A stretch of DNA of 20,939 bases from an uncultured Oxalobacteraceae bacterium (GCA_937996605.1 CALKVB010000426.1:1-20939); one strand, 5' to 3'; shown: positions 11,889 to 20,513, counted from the first letter of the stretch. Made by a program: numbers and translations. The notes: a model not told the origin generated them from the sequence alone.

Positions 11889-14465
11889 TTAACCGTTTAA
11901 ATGATAAGTTACGACTGTTTGCGCAACCCCATTATTTAAAGAACCGGGGAATAATCCTTGATTTGGATTTGCATAGACATAGATAAAGCCATCAGAACCA
12001 ATGGTACATGAACCTGTTACGGTACTACTGTTTACGATTACTTGGAGTCTCGCGTTTCGGGTCGTGGACGGAACAAATCTCAACGGCAAACTGTTCGTAA
12101 AAGTACTGTTTGGGCCAGGCATTTCTCCGCCAAATGGCTCAAAGTACATGGATACAATGTTACCTATTCTGACATAGTGAATACGGCTCTGTTGTGCTTC
12201 AATGTAACCACCATTCCACAAGGTGCTTACGCCTGCGGTCTCTTCATAATAGTTCAAATCAGTTGGGGTACCACCCAACGTGGCTAATCGTATTTGATTC
12301 GCGGTGACGGTTGCTGCAGACACTGTTCCAGTGGTCTGAATCGTGCCAGAACCGGCATTGAGCGATGCCACTGTGGCAGCACCTGTAGAGAGAGTTCCCG
12401 TGGTTTGAATGGCACCACTGCCAGCGTTTAGCGACGTGACTGTGGCTGCACCGCACGTTAAGGATCCAGAAAGCACAGCTGCCCCTGTATTATTAATACG
12501 AAATCGCTCCACACCGGCTGTACGCATCACAATGGTTCGATCCATGTCAGCAACGCTGCTTGATCCCGACAATTCGATAGTTGATTGTGCATTGGTATTG
12601 GTGCCTCCACCGGCTGAGATTTCGAGCCAACCATCGTCATTCGCGAATGTGGAGGAGTGGCCTCGGATTTCAGCTGGTCCAACTGTCGAACTCAGAGCAG
12701 GTCGAGTCGCAGTATTAGTCTGACCGCTATTGAGCGCGACACCGCCTCCAGCCAGTTGAAGTCTTGCGTTGATTGCGGAAGCGTTGTTGACACCGATTCC
12801 CACATTGGCGTCCAGGATTGCACTGGGTGTGTTATCAAACCGTGAATTGCTGGTGGCTATCCGATTGGCTATAGTGCTCGATTGACCGACGGAAACGAAA
12901 ATTCCTAGTTCGGCTGACCAGCAGACACTCCTACGCAGATTGAAGGTTCCATTTTCGACCCAGTTGATACCGTCGGAACTAAACAAGGCTATTGAAAAAC
13001 TGCCCAGCACACAGAACATACCAAACTCTCTCGACCAAACGATCGTATTGGGAGTAGCACTACCGGCGTACGCATAGGTTTGCATCACCCAATCGATGCC
13101 ATTCATACTGGTCATGAATAGCGGTTGTCCGGAGGAAGCATACCAAGCCGCACAAAACATGCCCAGTTCAGGAGACCATGCCAAAGCGCGCCAGTCGTTG
13201 TTGTTGGGACCGGTTTGCGCCGTCCATAGAACACCATCTGGACTTGTGAGAATCGCTCCTGAAAACCCAACCGCACAAAACAAGCCAAGGCCGGCTGCCC
13301 AAACCACGCTTTGCAACGAAGCTACGACAGGTGAGGTGCGTGAAGTCCAATTGATTCCGTCCGAGCTGGTCATGATCAATGCATCACTGGGCGTAGCTGC
13401 TGAAGCCACGGCACAAAACAAGGAACGCTCGGGAGACCAACAAATGCTTTGCCACGTGGCACTGTTGGGAGTGCTTCGAACGGTCCACGTTATCCCATCA
13501 GAGGAGGTCATAGCTTGTGATCCAGCTCCCGATGATTCGCCGACGGCGCAAAATAGATTTAGAGACGAGGACCAGCAAACCGATCTCCAGGGTCCGTTGG
13601 CGGCTGCGGTACGCGCGGTCCACGTGATACCATCAGGGCTGGTGGCAACAGCGGCAGTGGTAATATCTGCGGATACAGTGCAAAACAACCGGAGTTCCGG
13701 GGACCAGCATACTTCTTCGAAAGCATATCCCAGCGCTCCTTGATTACGAGCCGTCCAAGCGTACGTTAAGCTGGCATAGTTGGGATCAAGGGTAAGGACC
13801 GGATACAAATCGATGGCCGTACTTCTAGTGATCTTGTATTTACCGTTGTCTTTTGCATCTAACCCGGTAGTAAAGGATGATCCACCGGAATAATATTGGA
13901 GAATCGAATTTCGAGAGCCATCACCTGAAATGACTGCCTTTCGTCTGAGAACTGTGGGCAATGGCATCTGTAGAAATCCTTCGGCGAACGTCAAACTATC
14001 ACTGACCGATAAGCTTTCGCGCACCCTTTCGATGGTGTGGTAGCGCTGAGTGCCCTCAGTGAGATCAGACGTGGATGCAAATCCGACGCCCAAGTCGCTT
14101 TGTACTGTGAAGAATCCGGTTGTATCATTGGTAAAAGCTTTGTTTCGATACGTAGCTCCTTCTTGAACAACTACACAACTGTAGGGCATAATGTTTTGAC
14201 GAATCAACTTGTTATTGCTATACAAGTAAATTCCATTCGATTCAGGGTCTGTTTCGTCTTTCAATAGAACGAGCTCACCGTCCCTGACCTTTGTTCCGTC
14301 GACTATGACGTTGAGTAGGTCACTGTTTAGAAGCGGACTTGTTGATGCGACTTGCACGGACCAGAAGGTTGAGCTTTGGTATTTCTTTTTCGTTTGTATG
14401 AATGGCGTTATGATGGACCCCAATGCAACGAGATTTGTGAATATTAACACAAAGATCCACAGCAT
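11889..14465 (-). CDS. Fibre protein 1: anchored, with beta-propeller
   Basis: This is a predicted type II membrane or virion-surface fibre, 858 aa. Residues 3-22 are a membrane anchor. Residues 52-84 carry a phage-tail-fibre-like module (VLLKDETDPESNGIYLY), and a second lies at 136-162 (EGTQRYHTIERVRESLSVS). Residues 232-540 form seven repeats of about 45 aa combining CWSPELxLFCAV with an Asp-box strand (TSPDGITWT), the pattern of a seven-bladed sialidase/BNR-type propeller. A trimeric-fibre-like segment follows (NVGIG, ARLQLAGG, MDRTIVMRTAG). Two 23-aa shaft repeats and a head (735-858) ending TYHLNG complete it. No enzyme active site is evident, so glycan or receptor binding is the likeliest role. 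It is paralogous to the next two upstream genes, with 33 bp to the nearest. The TAA at 11889 leaves 58 bp before the polymerase. Confidence 0.85.
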   Translation of the reverse strand: MLWIFVLIFTNLVALGSIITPFIQTKKKYQSSTFWSVQVASTSPLLNSDLLNVIVDGTKVRDGELVLLKDETDPESNGIYLYSNNKLIRQNIMPYSCVVVQEGATYRNKAFTNDTTGFFTVQSDLGVGFASTSDLTEGTQRYHTIERVRESLSVSDSLTFAEGFLQMPLPTVLRRKAVISGDGSRNSILQYYSGGSSFTTGLDAKDNGKYKITRSTAIDLYPVLTLDPNYASLTYAWTARNQGALGYAFEEVCWSPELRLFCTVSADITTAAVATSPDGITWTARTAAANGPWRSVCWSSSLNLFCAVGESSGAGSQAMTSSDGITWTVRSTPNSATWQSICWSPERSLFCAVASAATPSDALIMTSSDGINWTSRTSPVVASLQSVVWAAGLGLFCAVGFSGAILTSPDGVLWTAQTGPNNNDWRALAWSPELGMFCAAWYASSGQPLFMTSMNGIDWVMQTYAYAGSATPNTIVWSREFGMFCVLGSFSIALFSSDGINWVENGTFNLRRSVCWSAELGIFVSVGQSSTIANRIATSNSRFDNTPSAILDANVGIGVNNASAINARLQLAGGGVALNSGQTNTATRPALSSTVGPAEIRGHSSTFANDDGWLEISAGGGTNTNAQSTIELSGSSSVADMDRTIVMRTAGVERFRINNTGAAVLSGSLTCGAATVTSLNAGSGAIQTTGTLSTGAATVASLNAGSGTIQTTGTVSAATVTANQIRLATLGGTPTDLNYYEETAGVSTLWNGGYIEAQQSRIHYVRIGNIVSMYFEPFGGEMPGPNSTFTNSLPLRFVPSTTRNARLQVIVNSSTVTGSCTIGSDGFIYVYANPNQGLFPGSLNNGVAQTVVTYHLNG
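12312..12452 (-). repeat. Tandem 69-bp shaft repeats, fibre 1
   Basis: Two consecutive copies of a 23-residue unit (GAATVTSLNAGSGAIQTTG plus a short linker) are encoded by 69-bp units. The same pair occurs at the equivalent place in the other two fibre genes, so it arose before the gene duplications or is kept alike by conversion. The regular hydrophobic spacing suits a trimeric beta-structured shaft. Confidence 0.75.
12846..13772 (-). other. Seven-bladed Asp-box propeller cassette, fibre 1
   Basis: This segment encodes residues 232-540. It has six Asp-box-like strands of the form S-x-D/N-G-x-x-W, each followed by a W-S-x-E/S-x-L-x-L/M-F-C strand, plus a seventh WSPE strand at the front that closes the ring. 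It sits between LTLDPNY and SAILDANVGIG. In fibre 2 the same flanks adjoin directly. Confidence 0.7.
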
Positions 14466-14490
14466 GATGTTTATTATCTCGCACTAACAC

Positions 14491-14508
14491 AACCTTTTTC
14501 AAAAAGTT
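14491..14508 (-). terminator. Stem-loop at the end of fibre 2
   Basis: On the minus strand, AACTTTTT pairs with AAAAAGGTT (one bulged base), and the TGA stop of the fibre 2 gene (14499-14501) sits in the loop region. It occupies most of the 33-bp gap before fibre 1, so a 3'-end signal and the next promoter must overlap. Confidence 0.45.
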
Positions 14509-16139
14509 CCGTTCAAATGGTATGTGATCGCAGACGTTTCGATTCCCGATAGGTTCCCAACACCTGTGAATGCTCCTAAAGTTTCAGTCCCAAAGGCAGT
14601 GAGAATACCGGTGTTAGCAATACGAATCACGGCAGTACGAATGAACGAATTATTATACACATAGATATTCGTGAAACGAGATGAACCAGGTCGAAAGCGT
14701 GCTGCAATTCCAGTTGTGGATGTAATGTTCGTGGATGTAGTGAGTGACCCATTGAAGCCCAAAATGATCATCGATACCAAACGTCCGACTCGGACATAGT
14801 GGATGGTAGTTGATCGATTGGATGCCCAAGGTCCAGTAAACGTGATACTTTCGCTCGCCTCTTCATAAAAATTTAGATCAGATGGTGTACCTCCAGAGGT
14901 TGCTAATTGAAGCTGACTTGCGGTGGCTGTGGACGCGGATACACTTCCGGTGGTCTGAATCGTGCCCGAACCCGCGTTAAGAGATGTGACCGTGGCGGCT
15001 CCTCCAGAAAGAGAGCCTGTGGTCTGAATGGCGCCACTGCCCGCGTTGAGCGAAGTAACAGTCGCAGCAGCACACGACAGAGATCCTGTGAATGTAACTG
15101 CACCTGTGCTAGTGATTCTGACACGCTCGGTTCCCGCCGTGCGCATGACAATATTTCGATCCATGTCAGGAATAGTGCTGGATCCCGAAAGTTCGATGGT
15201 GGTCTGGGCATTGGTATTGGTTCCGCCTCCGGCCGTGAGTTCCAACCAACCGTTATCACTGGAAAACGTGCTACCATGGCCACGAATTTCACCCGCGCCA
15301 ACTGTAGCGGATACAGGAGGTCGAGTGCTGGAGCCAGTCAAGCCACTGTTGAATGCTATACCTCCTTGTGCCACTTGCAGTTGCGCATTCAGCGGCGTAG
15401 CTCCTATACCAAGATTTGACGAAAGTATTGTGTCATTAGCTGAAGTGATAGTCAGCATAGGTTGTAAGTCAATTTCAGGGTTCCTTGTGACTTTAAATCT
15501 TCCACTGTCGCTGATATCCACTCCGAAGGTGATTGAGGAGTTGATTGTTTGGTGTTGCAGAATCGAATCGTTGGAACTGTCACCTTGGATAGACACCTTT
15601 TCCGAAAGGAGCATCGGTGACGCAAAATCAAAGGTTCCGCTGGCAGAACTGTATTTTAATCCATATCCGGCTGAAACGGACAATCTGGCGCGCTCTTTCG
15701 TATGAAAAAGATTCGTTCCTTCTCGAATGTCTGATGTAGTAGCATCCACGGCTCCAACGGTATCTTGAAGAGATATTTTCCCCGACTTATATGTAAACAG
15801 TTTGTTTCGATTCGTGTCGCCCGCTTGAACGAAAACAGATGTTTCGGTATCCATGGGCCGACGTAAAAGAGTATTAGACTGGTATATGTATATGCCGTTC
15901 TGTGAAGGTTCAAGTTCATCTTTTAACAACACTTCTTGATTGGGTTGAATCTGCACACCATCTACTATTAGTGGTTCAGTGAGAATGTTTGTCCCTAGCA
16001 AAGGTGCAGTTGATGCAGCACGAAGGCTTTTGAAATTTCCATTTTGTTTGTCTGACATACTGAGATCTGTGTTGATAGAAGCCATGGTTAGCGCAGTGGC
16101 CGCAATACATAGAGTTATAAGGACAAAAATAATGTTCAT
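14499..16139 (-). CDS. Fibre protein 2: anchored, without propeller
   Basis: This 546-aa paralogue has the same modules as fibres 1 and 3 except the propeller. It starts at ATG 16139. Residues 2-20 are a membrane anchor. EVLLKDELEPSQNGIYIY (69-86) and EGTNLFHTKERARLSVSAG (140-158) are the phage-fibre-like modules. IDLQPMLTIT (223-232) then runs almost directly into SSNLGIG (240-246), where the others carry about 300 extra residues. The segment MDRNIVMRTAGTERVRI (326-342), two 23-aa repeats (357-402) and a head ending TYHLNGTF follow; the two extra residues after NG are unique to this copy. It is probably a virion-surface fibre, oligomerising through the shaft. Either the propeller was lost here or gained by the others; flank identity alone does not tell which. 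Confidence 0.85.
   Translation of the reverse strand: MNIIFVLITLCIAATALTMASINTDLSMSDKQNGNFKSLRAASTAPLLGTNILTEPLIVDGVQIQPNQEVLLKDELEPSQNGIYIYQSNTLLRRPMDTETSVFVQAGDTNRNKLFTYKSGKISLQDTVGAVDATTSDIREGTNLFHTKERARLSVSAGYGLKYSSASGTFDFASPMLLSEKVSIQGDSSNDSILQHQTINSSITFGVDISDSGRFKVTRNPEIDLQPMLTITSANDTILSSNLGIGATPLNAQLQVAQGGIAFNSGLTGSSTRPPVSATVGAGEIRGHGSTFSSDNGWLELTAGGGTNTNAQTTIELSGSSTIPDMDRNIVMRTAGTERVRITSTGAVTFTGSLSCAAATVTSLNAGSGAIQTTGSLSGGAATVTSLNAGSGTIQTTGSVSASTATASQLQLATSGGTPSDLNFYEEASESITFTGPWASNRSTTIHYVRVGRLVSMIILGFNGSLTTSTNITSTTGIAARFRPGSSRFTNIYVYNNSFIRTAVIRIANTGILTAFGTETLGAFTGVGNLSGIETSAITYHLNGTF
14934..15071 (-). repeat. Tandem 69-bp shaft repeats, fibre 2
   Basis: Two 23-residue units are encoded (AAATVTSLNAGSGAIQTTG, then GAATVTSLNAGSGTIQTTG), matching those of fibres 1 and 3 in number and position. 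The two units differ at only a few residues. Confidence 0.75.
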
Positions 16140-16169
16140 CTTTTCTTTGTGTATTCTAGAGTTCAGATC

Positions 16170-18734
16170 TTAACCATTCAAGTGGTACGTGATATGTGCT
16201 GCCACGAACCCTACTTGGGTTCCCGCACCGCTAAAAGGTCCAACTACAGTAGTGTCTGTACCATAGATAATCATTACTCCGTTACTCTGAATATACGCAG
16301 AGCCTCCAGCAACGATTCCATTATTCCTCACTTGCATACTTGCGTATCGATCAGATGTCGGTCTAAATCTCGCCAGAATAGCCGTAGAAGTGATGAAGGC
16401 GCTGGTTGAAAGCGAAGCCGTTAATGCAGGGAAGAAAATACACACGATACTTCCTATACGTGTGATACGAATGGTGCTGTTTTGGCTGGAAGCCCATGGA
16501 CCGCTCCACGTGATGCTTTGCGTGGCTTCTTCGTAGTAGTTCAAGTTGCTTGCAGTGCCTCCCGAAGTTGCCAGTTGAATGGAGTTGGTAGTGACCGTGG
16601 TTCCCGAGACTGTACCCGTGGTTTGAATAGCACCGGACCCTGCATTGAGTGAGGTCACGGTCGCAGCTGCGGCGCTTAGCGTTCCCGTTGTTTGTATGGA
16701 CCCGCTACCAGCATTAAGGGACGCGACTGTTGCAGCACCACCCGACAGAGCTCCCGTGAAGGCAGCGGCACCCGCGTTATTGATGCGAAATCTCTCAACA
16801 CCAGAGGTGCGCATGACGATGGTTCGATCCATATCGGAAACGCTGCTGGATCCGGTTAATTCAATGGTGGTTTGGGTGGTATTGGGATTGGTCCCACCTC
16901 CTGCGGACAATCGAAGCCATCCGTTGTCGCTGGAAAAAGTGCTGCCGTGTCCGCGTATCTCGCCCGTGCTCACAGTGGAAGATAGGACCGGTCGAGTGGA
17001 AGTGTTGTTCAGTCCACCGTTGACTGCGACCGAACCTCCCGCGAGTTGTAGACGAGCATTCGCTGTGGATGTTCCTACCATGACGTTGGAATCCAAGACC
17101 ACACTTGGCGTATTTGCAAAGACAGATGCCGTGGCCAGTCGAGGATTGATCGAAGCCACTGCCATCAACATGCCTAACTCTGGGGCCCAGCATACACTTC
17201 TGCCGTGTATACTGTAATTCGTCATGAACCAATCCGTACCGTTCGGGCTGGTCAACACTTTAACTGTTCCTACGACACAGAACAGACCAATTTCTTTCGC
17301 CCATACCACAGACCTGTACTGCCAGCCTTGGGCATCCACACTGAGGGACCATGTGATGCCATCGCGGCTGGTGAGGATCGTGTTCTCGAATTGGCCACCA
17401 CCTAGATCCAACACCGCGCAAAACATACTCAACTCCGGTGACCATGTCACACTATTGATAAATCTTCCTGTAGGACTGGTCTGAGATGTCCATGTGACAC
17501 CATTCGGACTAGTAAAGATTGCTCCACCCGCTCCCACGGCACAAAACAAGCCCAAACTGGCTGCCCAAACGACACTTTGCAATGAAGCTACGACGGGCAA
17601 AGTACTTGAAGTCCAGTTGACTCCGTCCGTACTGGTCATGATCAACGCATCACTCGGGGTAGCGCTAGATGCCACGGCACAAAACACACCCAACTCAGGC
17701 GACCAACAAACACCCTGCCAAGTGCAGTTATTCGGAGTAGAACGCAACGTCCAGTTAATGCCATCGGGAGAAGTCATGGCTTGATTTCCTGCTCCAACCG
17801 AGGCTCCAACCGCACAGAACAAGTTTAGGTCGGGCGACCAACATGCAGACATCCACGGACCGGTGGCTGGAGCCGTACGAGTGGTCCAAGTGACGCCATC
17901 CGAACTTGTGGCCACTGTGGTGGAATTGGATGCAAATGCACACGCCAGTCGCAACTCGGGAGACCAACATATGGACACGTAGGCCACACCGGGTACCGTA
18001 CGATTGGTCCATGTGAGATTCGAAGGTGCCACATAATTCGGATCAATGGTTACGATGGGATTCACATCCAACTCACTGCTTCGAGTGATTTTAAATCTTC
18101 CACCGTCACTTACGTCAATTCCGGTTGTGAAGACGGCCGCTTCCGAAGCGTATTGCACAATCGAGTCCTTTGTCCCACCTTGAACGACGACTTGATTGGG
18201 CAAGACCACGGGGGAGGGTAAGCCAAACAGTCCGGTGGTGCCATCATAGGTCAATCCGGTCCCAGCCGAAAATGCCGAACGTGCTCGAGCTGTCGTATGA
18301 TACAAGTTGCTGCCTTCAGGAATATCGGTGGTTGTCAGATGACGAATACCTAATCGTGCTTGCTCCTTCCCATCGGAACCGAAGAGTTTGTTGGCATGGG
18401 ATTGACCTTTCTTGACTAGAATGGTCTCAGCATCGGGCTGGCGAATCAAAGTCGCTTGAGAATACAAATACACTCCATTTCGAGCAGCATCAATTTCATC
18501 TTTAAGCAAGACCGACGAACCTTCTGCAATGTCAACCCCGTCCAACACCATGGGGCTGGAAAGTGTTGTGTCCAGCATTGGTTCATTGGAAGCTGCTTCC
18601 ACGACTCGGAAAGTTGGCGTTTGTTCAGAGGTTTCCTTTGTGAGTGAAACAACCGATAAAGCGAGAGCCGTCACTGCCAAGAGACTACTTAAAACAGTCA
18701 AGGCAATTAACAGTATACTCCAACGATCAAGCAT
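16170..18734 (-). CDS. Fibre protein 3: anchored, with beta-propeller
   Basis: This is the third paralogue, 854 aa from the first ATG at 18734 (MLDRWSILL); a GTG at 18764 would add ten residues. A strong anchor (about residues 6-31) is followed by VLLKDEIDAARNGVYLY and by EGSNLYHTTARARSAFSAG, the best match here to tail-fibre modules known from tailed phages. Then comes a seven-bladed Asp-box propeller (18020-17121), a trimer-like segment with GEIRGHGSTFSSDNGW and MDRTIVMRTSG, two 23-aa repeats, and a head ending TYHLNG. The head resembles that of fibre 2 more than that of fibre 1. It is the first gene of the minus-strand fibre-polymerase block and shares a 91-bp divergent gap with the fucosyltransferase, so the fibre and a glycan enzyme may be co-expressed. 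Receptor or glycan binding is inferred, not shown. Confidence 0.85.
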   Translation of the reverse strand: MLDRWSILLIALTVLSSLLAVTALALSVVSLTKETSEQTPTFRVVEAASNEPMLDTTLSSPMVLDGVDIAEGSSVLLKDEIDAARNGVYLYSQATLIRQPDAETILVKKGQSHANKLFGSDGKEQARLGIRHLTTTDIPEGSNLYHTTARARSAFSAGTGLTYDGTTGLFGLPSPVVLPNQVVVQGGTKDSIVQYASEAAVFTTGIDVSDGGRFKITRSSELDVNPIVTIDPNYVAPSNLTWTNRTVPGVAYVSICWSPELRLACAFASNSTTVATSSDGVTWTTRTAPATGPWMSACWSPDLNLFCAVGASVGAGNQAMTSPDGINWTLRSTPNNCTWQGVCWSPELGVFCAVASSATPSDALIMTSTDGVNWTSSTLPVVASLQSVVWAASLGLFCAVGAGGAIFTSPNGVTWTSQTSPTGRFINSVTWSPELSMFCAVLDLGGGQFENTILTSRDGITWSLSVDAQGWQYRSVVWAKEIGLFCVVGTVKVLTSPNGTDWFMTNYSIHGRSVCWAPELGMLMAVASINPRLATASVFANTPSVVLDSNVMVGTSTANARLQLAGGSVAVNGGLNNTSTRPVLSSTVSTGEIRGHGSTFSSDNGWLRLSAGGGTNPNTTQTTIELTGSSSVSDMDRTIVMRTSGVERFRINNAGAAAFTGALSGGAATVASLNAGSGSIQTTGTLSAAAATVTSLNAGSGAIQTTGTVSGTTVTTNSIQLATSGGTASNLNYYEEATQSITWSGPWASSQNSTIRITRIGSIVCIFFPALTASLSTSAFITSTAILARFRPTSDRYASMQVRNNGIVAGGSAYIQSNGVMIIYGTDTTVVGPFSGAGTQVGFVAAHITYHLNG
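16602..16742 (-). repeat. Tandem 69-bp shaft repeats, fibre 3
   Basis: Two 23-residue units are encoded (GAATVASLNAGSGSIQTTG and AAATVTSLNAGSGAIQTTG), in the same place as in the other fibre genes. Confidence 0.75.
17121..18020 (-). other. Seven-bladed Asp-box propeller cassette, fibre 3
   Basis: Seven W-S-P-E-type strands alternate with six S-x-D/N-G-x-x-W strands. Blades 2-3 are about 88% identical to those of fibre 1 over 50 residues (44 of 50 by eye), while blades 4-6 differ strongly. Confidence 0.7.
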
Positions 18735-18825
18735 ATGCGCTTTGTTTGAAGCATTCGACACCAAGTTCTATGGCCGCTCTTGAAATCACGTCGTGCGCGT
18801 TTTGAAGGGAGGGGTCATACAATAA
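18735..18825. promoter_or_regulatory. 91-bp divergent promoter gap, fibre 3 / fucosyltransferase
   Basis: This is the only sizeable divergent intergenic region on the right side. It drives the fibre block leftwards and the fused glycosyltransferase rightwards. A GA-rich stretch (GAAGGGAGGGG) and CATACAATAA lie just before the plus-strand ATG. No known promoter element can be named. Confidence 0.4.
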
Positions 18826-20454
18826 ATGTGGGGTTGGATTCTACTGGTTTCCTTTCTGTTGATTGTGAGTGCAGTCTTGATCGCTCAAATGTCTACGATG
18901 GAAAAGGTAAAGTCCGAAGCTCGATTGTTCACTCCTCGTAACATTCCTTCCGTCAGTGCCCCTTCGGTCAAGGCCAACAAGGATGCCAAGTCTCGTATGT
19001 ATCTCCCCCATGACAAATTTGACGAATATGTGCAAAAGGCCAAGGACAACTTTGTGCTTACCCGTTATGACTATGCAGGAAAACTTCTTGCCAAAGACCC
19101 TTTGATATCGATCATCACTCGAAATCACAAAAAGGACTCGTTGTTAGCGCGTAACATTTCAATGGCGCAATACATGGTCGACAAGGATTTTGAACACATT
19201 ATTCTCCAGGATACCAAGGGTGCTGGGATGCAAATTGCTGAAACAGCTCTATTTGCTTTTCGGGATCAGTACCTGGGACAGTACATCAATCACAGTGACA
19301 ATGACGATTTTATCATGAATTTAAACTTTACAAAGGATATGAAGTATTGGATTGAAAAGTTCCGTCCGGCGTTGATTATCCACAAATTGTTCCGCGAGGA
19401 TGGAGTCACGTTACCCATGGTATGGCAAAAATTCCCAGTAGAGGGAGAGATTGATTCTTGCAACGTATTGTTCCGCAAAGATGTATACAATGATCCATCG
19501 GTCACCAGTGCATTAAGCCAACCGCATGCGGGCGACTACGCATGCATCTACAATGCGTTGATTTACTGTCAACGGAACAAACTACCGGTGCTCTGGGTTC
19601 CAAGAGTGTACATGTACAAAACGGTGCATGAATCGACATTGAATGATCCCAAGCAAAGCGTGTTTCAGCGAGTGCTCGAAGATCGACCGTTGTCGTTTGT
19701 CACGGTCAAACTCTATGGAGGATTGGGCAATCAATTGTTTCAAGTGGCCATGGCGTATGCCTACGCCCAAAAGCACGGCAAGCGTTTGATCTTGGATCCC
19801 ACGGCCATGAATCATCCCATGTATGACTGGATTCGACGACGCGACACAGCTTCCATTTCTTGGTTCGAACATCGGGAATCGCAATTTGTCGCTGAAAAGA
19901 TTTCTGCCACTGATCTCAATGTCCGATTCGACGGCTATTTCCAATCCGAACAGTACTTTGAAGAGTCTGGGTCTGACATTCGTGCCTTGTTTTTGAAGCC
20001 GTACCCTCACGTTCATTTGCCAGAGCAGAATTCCAATTGTGCTCCCGTTGCGTTACATGTGCGACGCGGAGATTATGTCAACAACCCGCATCATGTGGTG
20101 GTGCCCAAAGAGTACTACGAGTCCGCCTTGGCCGAAATTCGCAACAAAGAGGAGCGCAAGCTGCAAGTGTTTGTATTTTCCAATGGTATGGAGTGGTGTA
20201 AGGAAAACATTCCGACATGGCAAGGCGTGAATCAGACGCTTTTAACCTTTGTGGAGGAAGGATCTGACGAAGAGCAGATGGTGATGATGTCTCATTGTGT
20301 CCATCATGTGATTGCCGCATCATCCTTTTCATGGTGGGGATCCTTTTTAAGTGACAGTGATGGCGTTACCGTGGCACCGGCGACATGGTTCCCACCGGCC
20401 AGTCACATCAAGGATTGGTCGACTGTCTATCGCAAAGGTTGGATTGTGTTGTAA
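18826..20454 (+). CDS. Fused GT2-like / GT11 fucosyltransferase, membrane-anchored
   Basis: This 542-aa protein seems to join two glycosyltransferases. Residues 4-21 are a membrane anchor. Residues 90-270 look like a GT-A (GT2-like) domain: PLISIITRNHKK, then INHSDNDDF (154-162) as the candidate metal-binding aspartates, and LWVPRVYMYKTVHE at the end. Residues 293-542 are a GT11 alpha-1,2-fucosyltransferase-like domain: KLYGGLGNQLFQVAMAYAYA (295-314), DGYFQSEQYF (369-378), the GDP-fucose-binding HVRRGDYV (411-418), and SSFSWWGSFL (499-508). The GT11 half is secure; the N-terminal half is a weaker call. Two-step addition, a sugar followed by fucose, would be expected. Chloroviruses also encode multi-domain glycosyltransferases for capsid glycans. 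It is divergent from fibre 3, and a perfect hairpin follows the stop. Confidence 0.88.
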   Translation: MWGWILLVSFLLIVSAVLIAQMSTMEKVKSEARLFTPRNIPSVSAPSVKANKDAKSRMYLPHDKFDEYVQKAKDNFVLTRYDYAGKLLAKDPLISIITRNHKKDSLLARNISMAQYMVDKDFEHIILQDTKGAGMQIAETALFAFRDQYLGQYINHSDNDDFIMNLNFTKDMKYWIEKFRPALIIHKLFREDGVTLPMVWQKFPVEGEIDSCNVLFRKDVYNDPSVTSALSQPHAGDYACIYNALIYCQRNKLPVLWVPRVYMYKTVHESTLNDPKQSVFQRVLEDRPLSFVTVKLYGGLGNQLFQVAMAYAYAQKHGKRLILDPTAMNHPMYDWIRRRDTASISWFEHRESQFVAEKISATDLNVRFDGYFQSEQYFEESGSDIRALFLKPYPHVHLPEQNSNCAPVALHVRRGDYVNNPHHVVVPKEYYESALAEIRNKEERKLQVFVFSNGMEWCKENIPTWQGVNQTLLTFVEEGSDEEQMVMMSHCVHHVIAASSFSWWGSFLSDSDGVTVAPATWFPPASHIKDWSTVYRKGWIVL

Positions 20455-20459
20455 AAATA

Positions 20460-20477
20460 AGAAGTCAAGCGACTTCT
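20460..20477 (+). terminator. Perfect stem-loop after the fucosyltransferase
   Basis: AGAAGTC and GACTTCT form a perfect 7-bp stem around AAGC, 6 nt after the TAA at 20452-20454 and preceded by an A-rich stretch. It is the cleanest of the gene-end hairpins here. The next gene starts 36 bp further on. Confidence 0.65.
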
Positions 20478-20513
20478 GGTCGAAAAACGATAGGTCAGAG
20501 TAACCAAATAAAG

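Noticed and set aside
13096..13743. Plus-strand frame of 215 codons inside the fibre 1 propeller
   Set aside because: It is the antisense of a regular repeat. A similar opposite-strand frame appears in fibre 3 and in the shaft-repeat regions, as expected from repeat structure.
12312..16742. Possible CRISPR-like or tandem-repeat array
   Set aside because: The repeats are protein-coding 69-bp units, only two per gene, in frame and without spacers.
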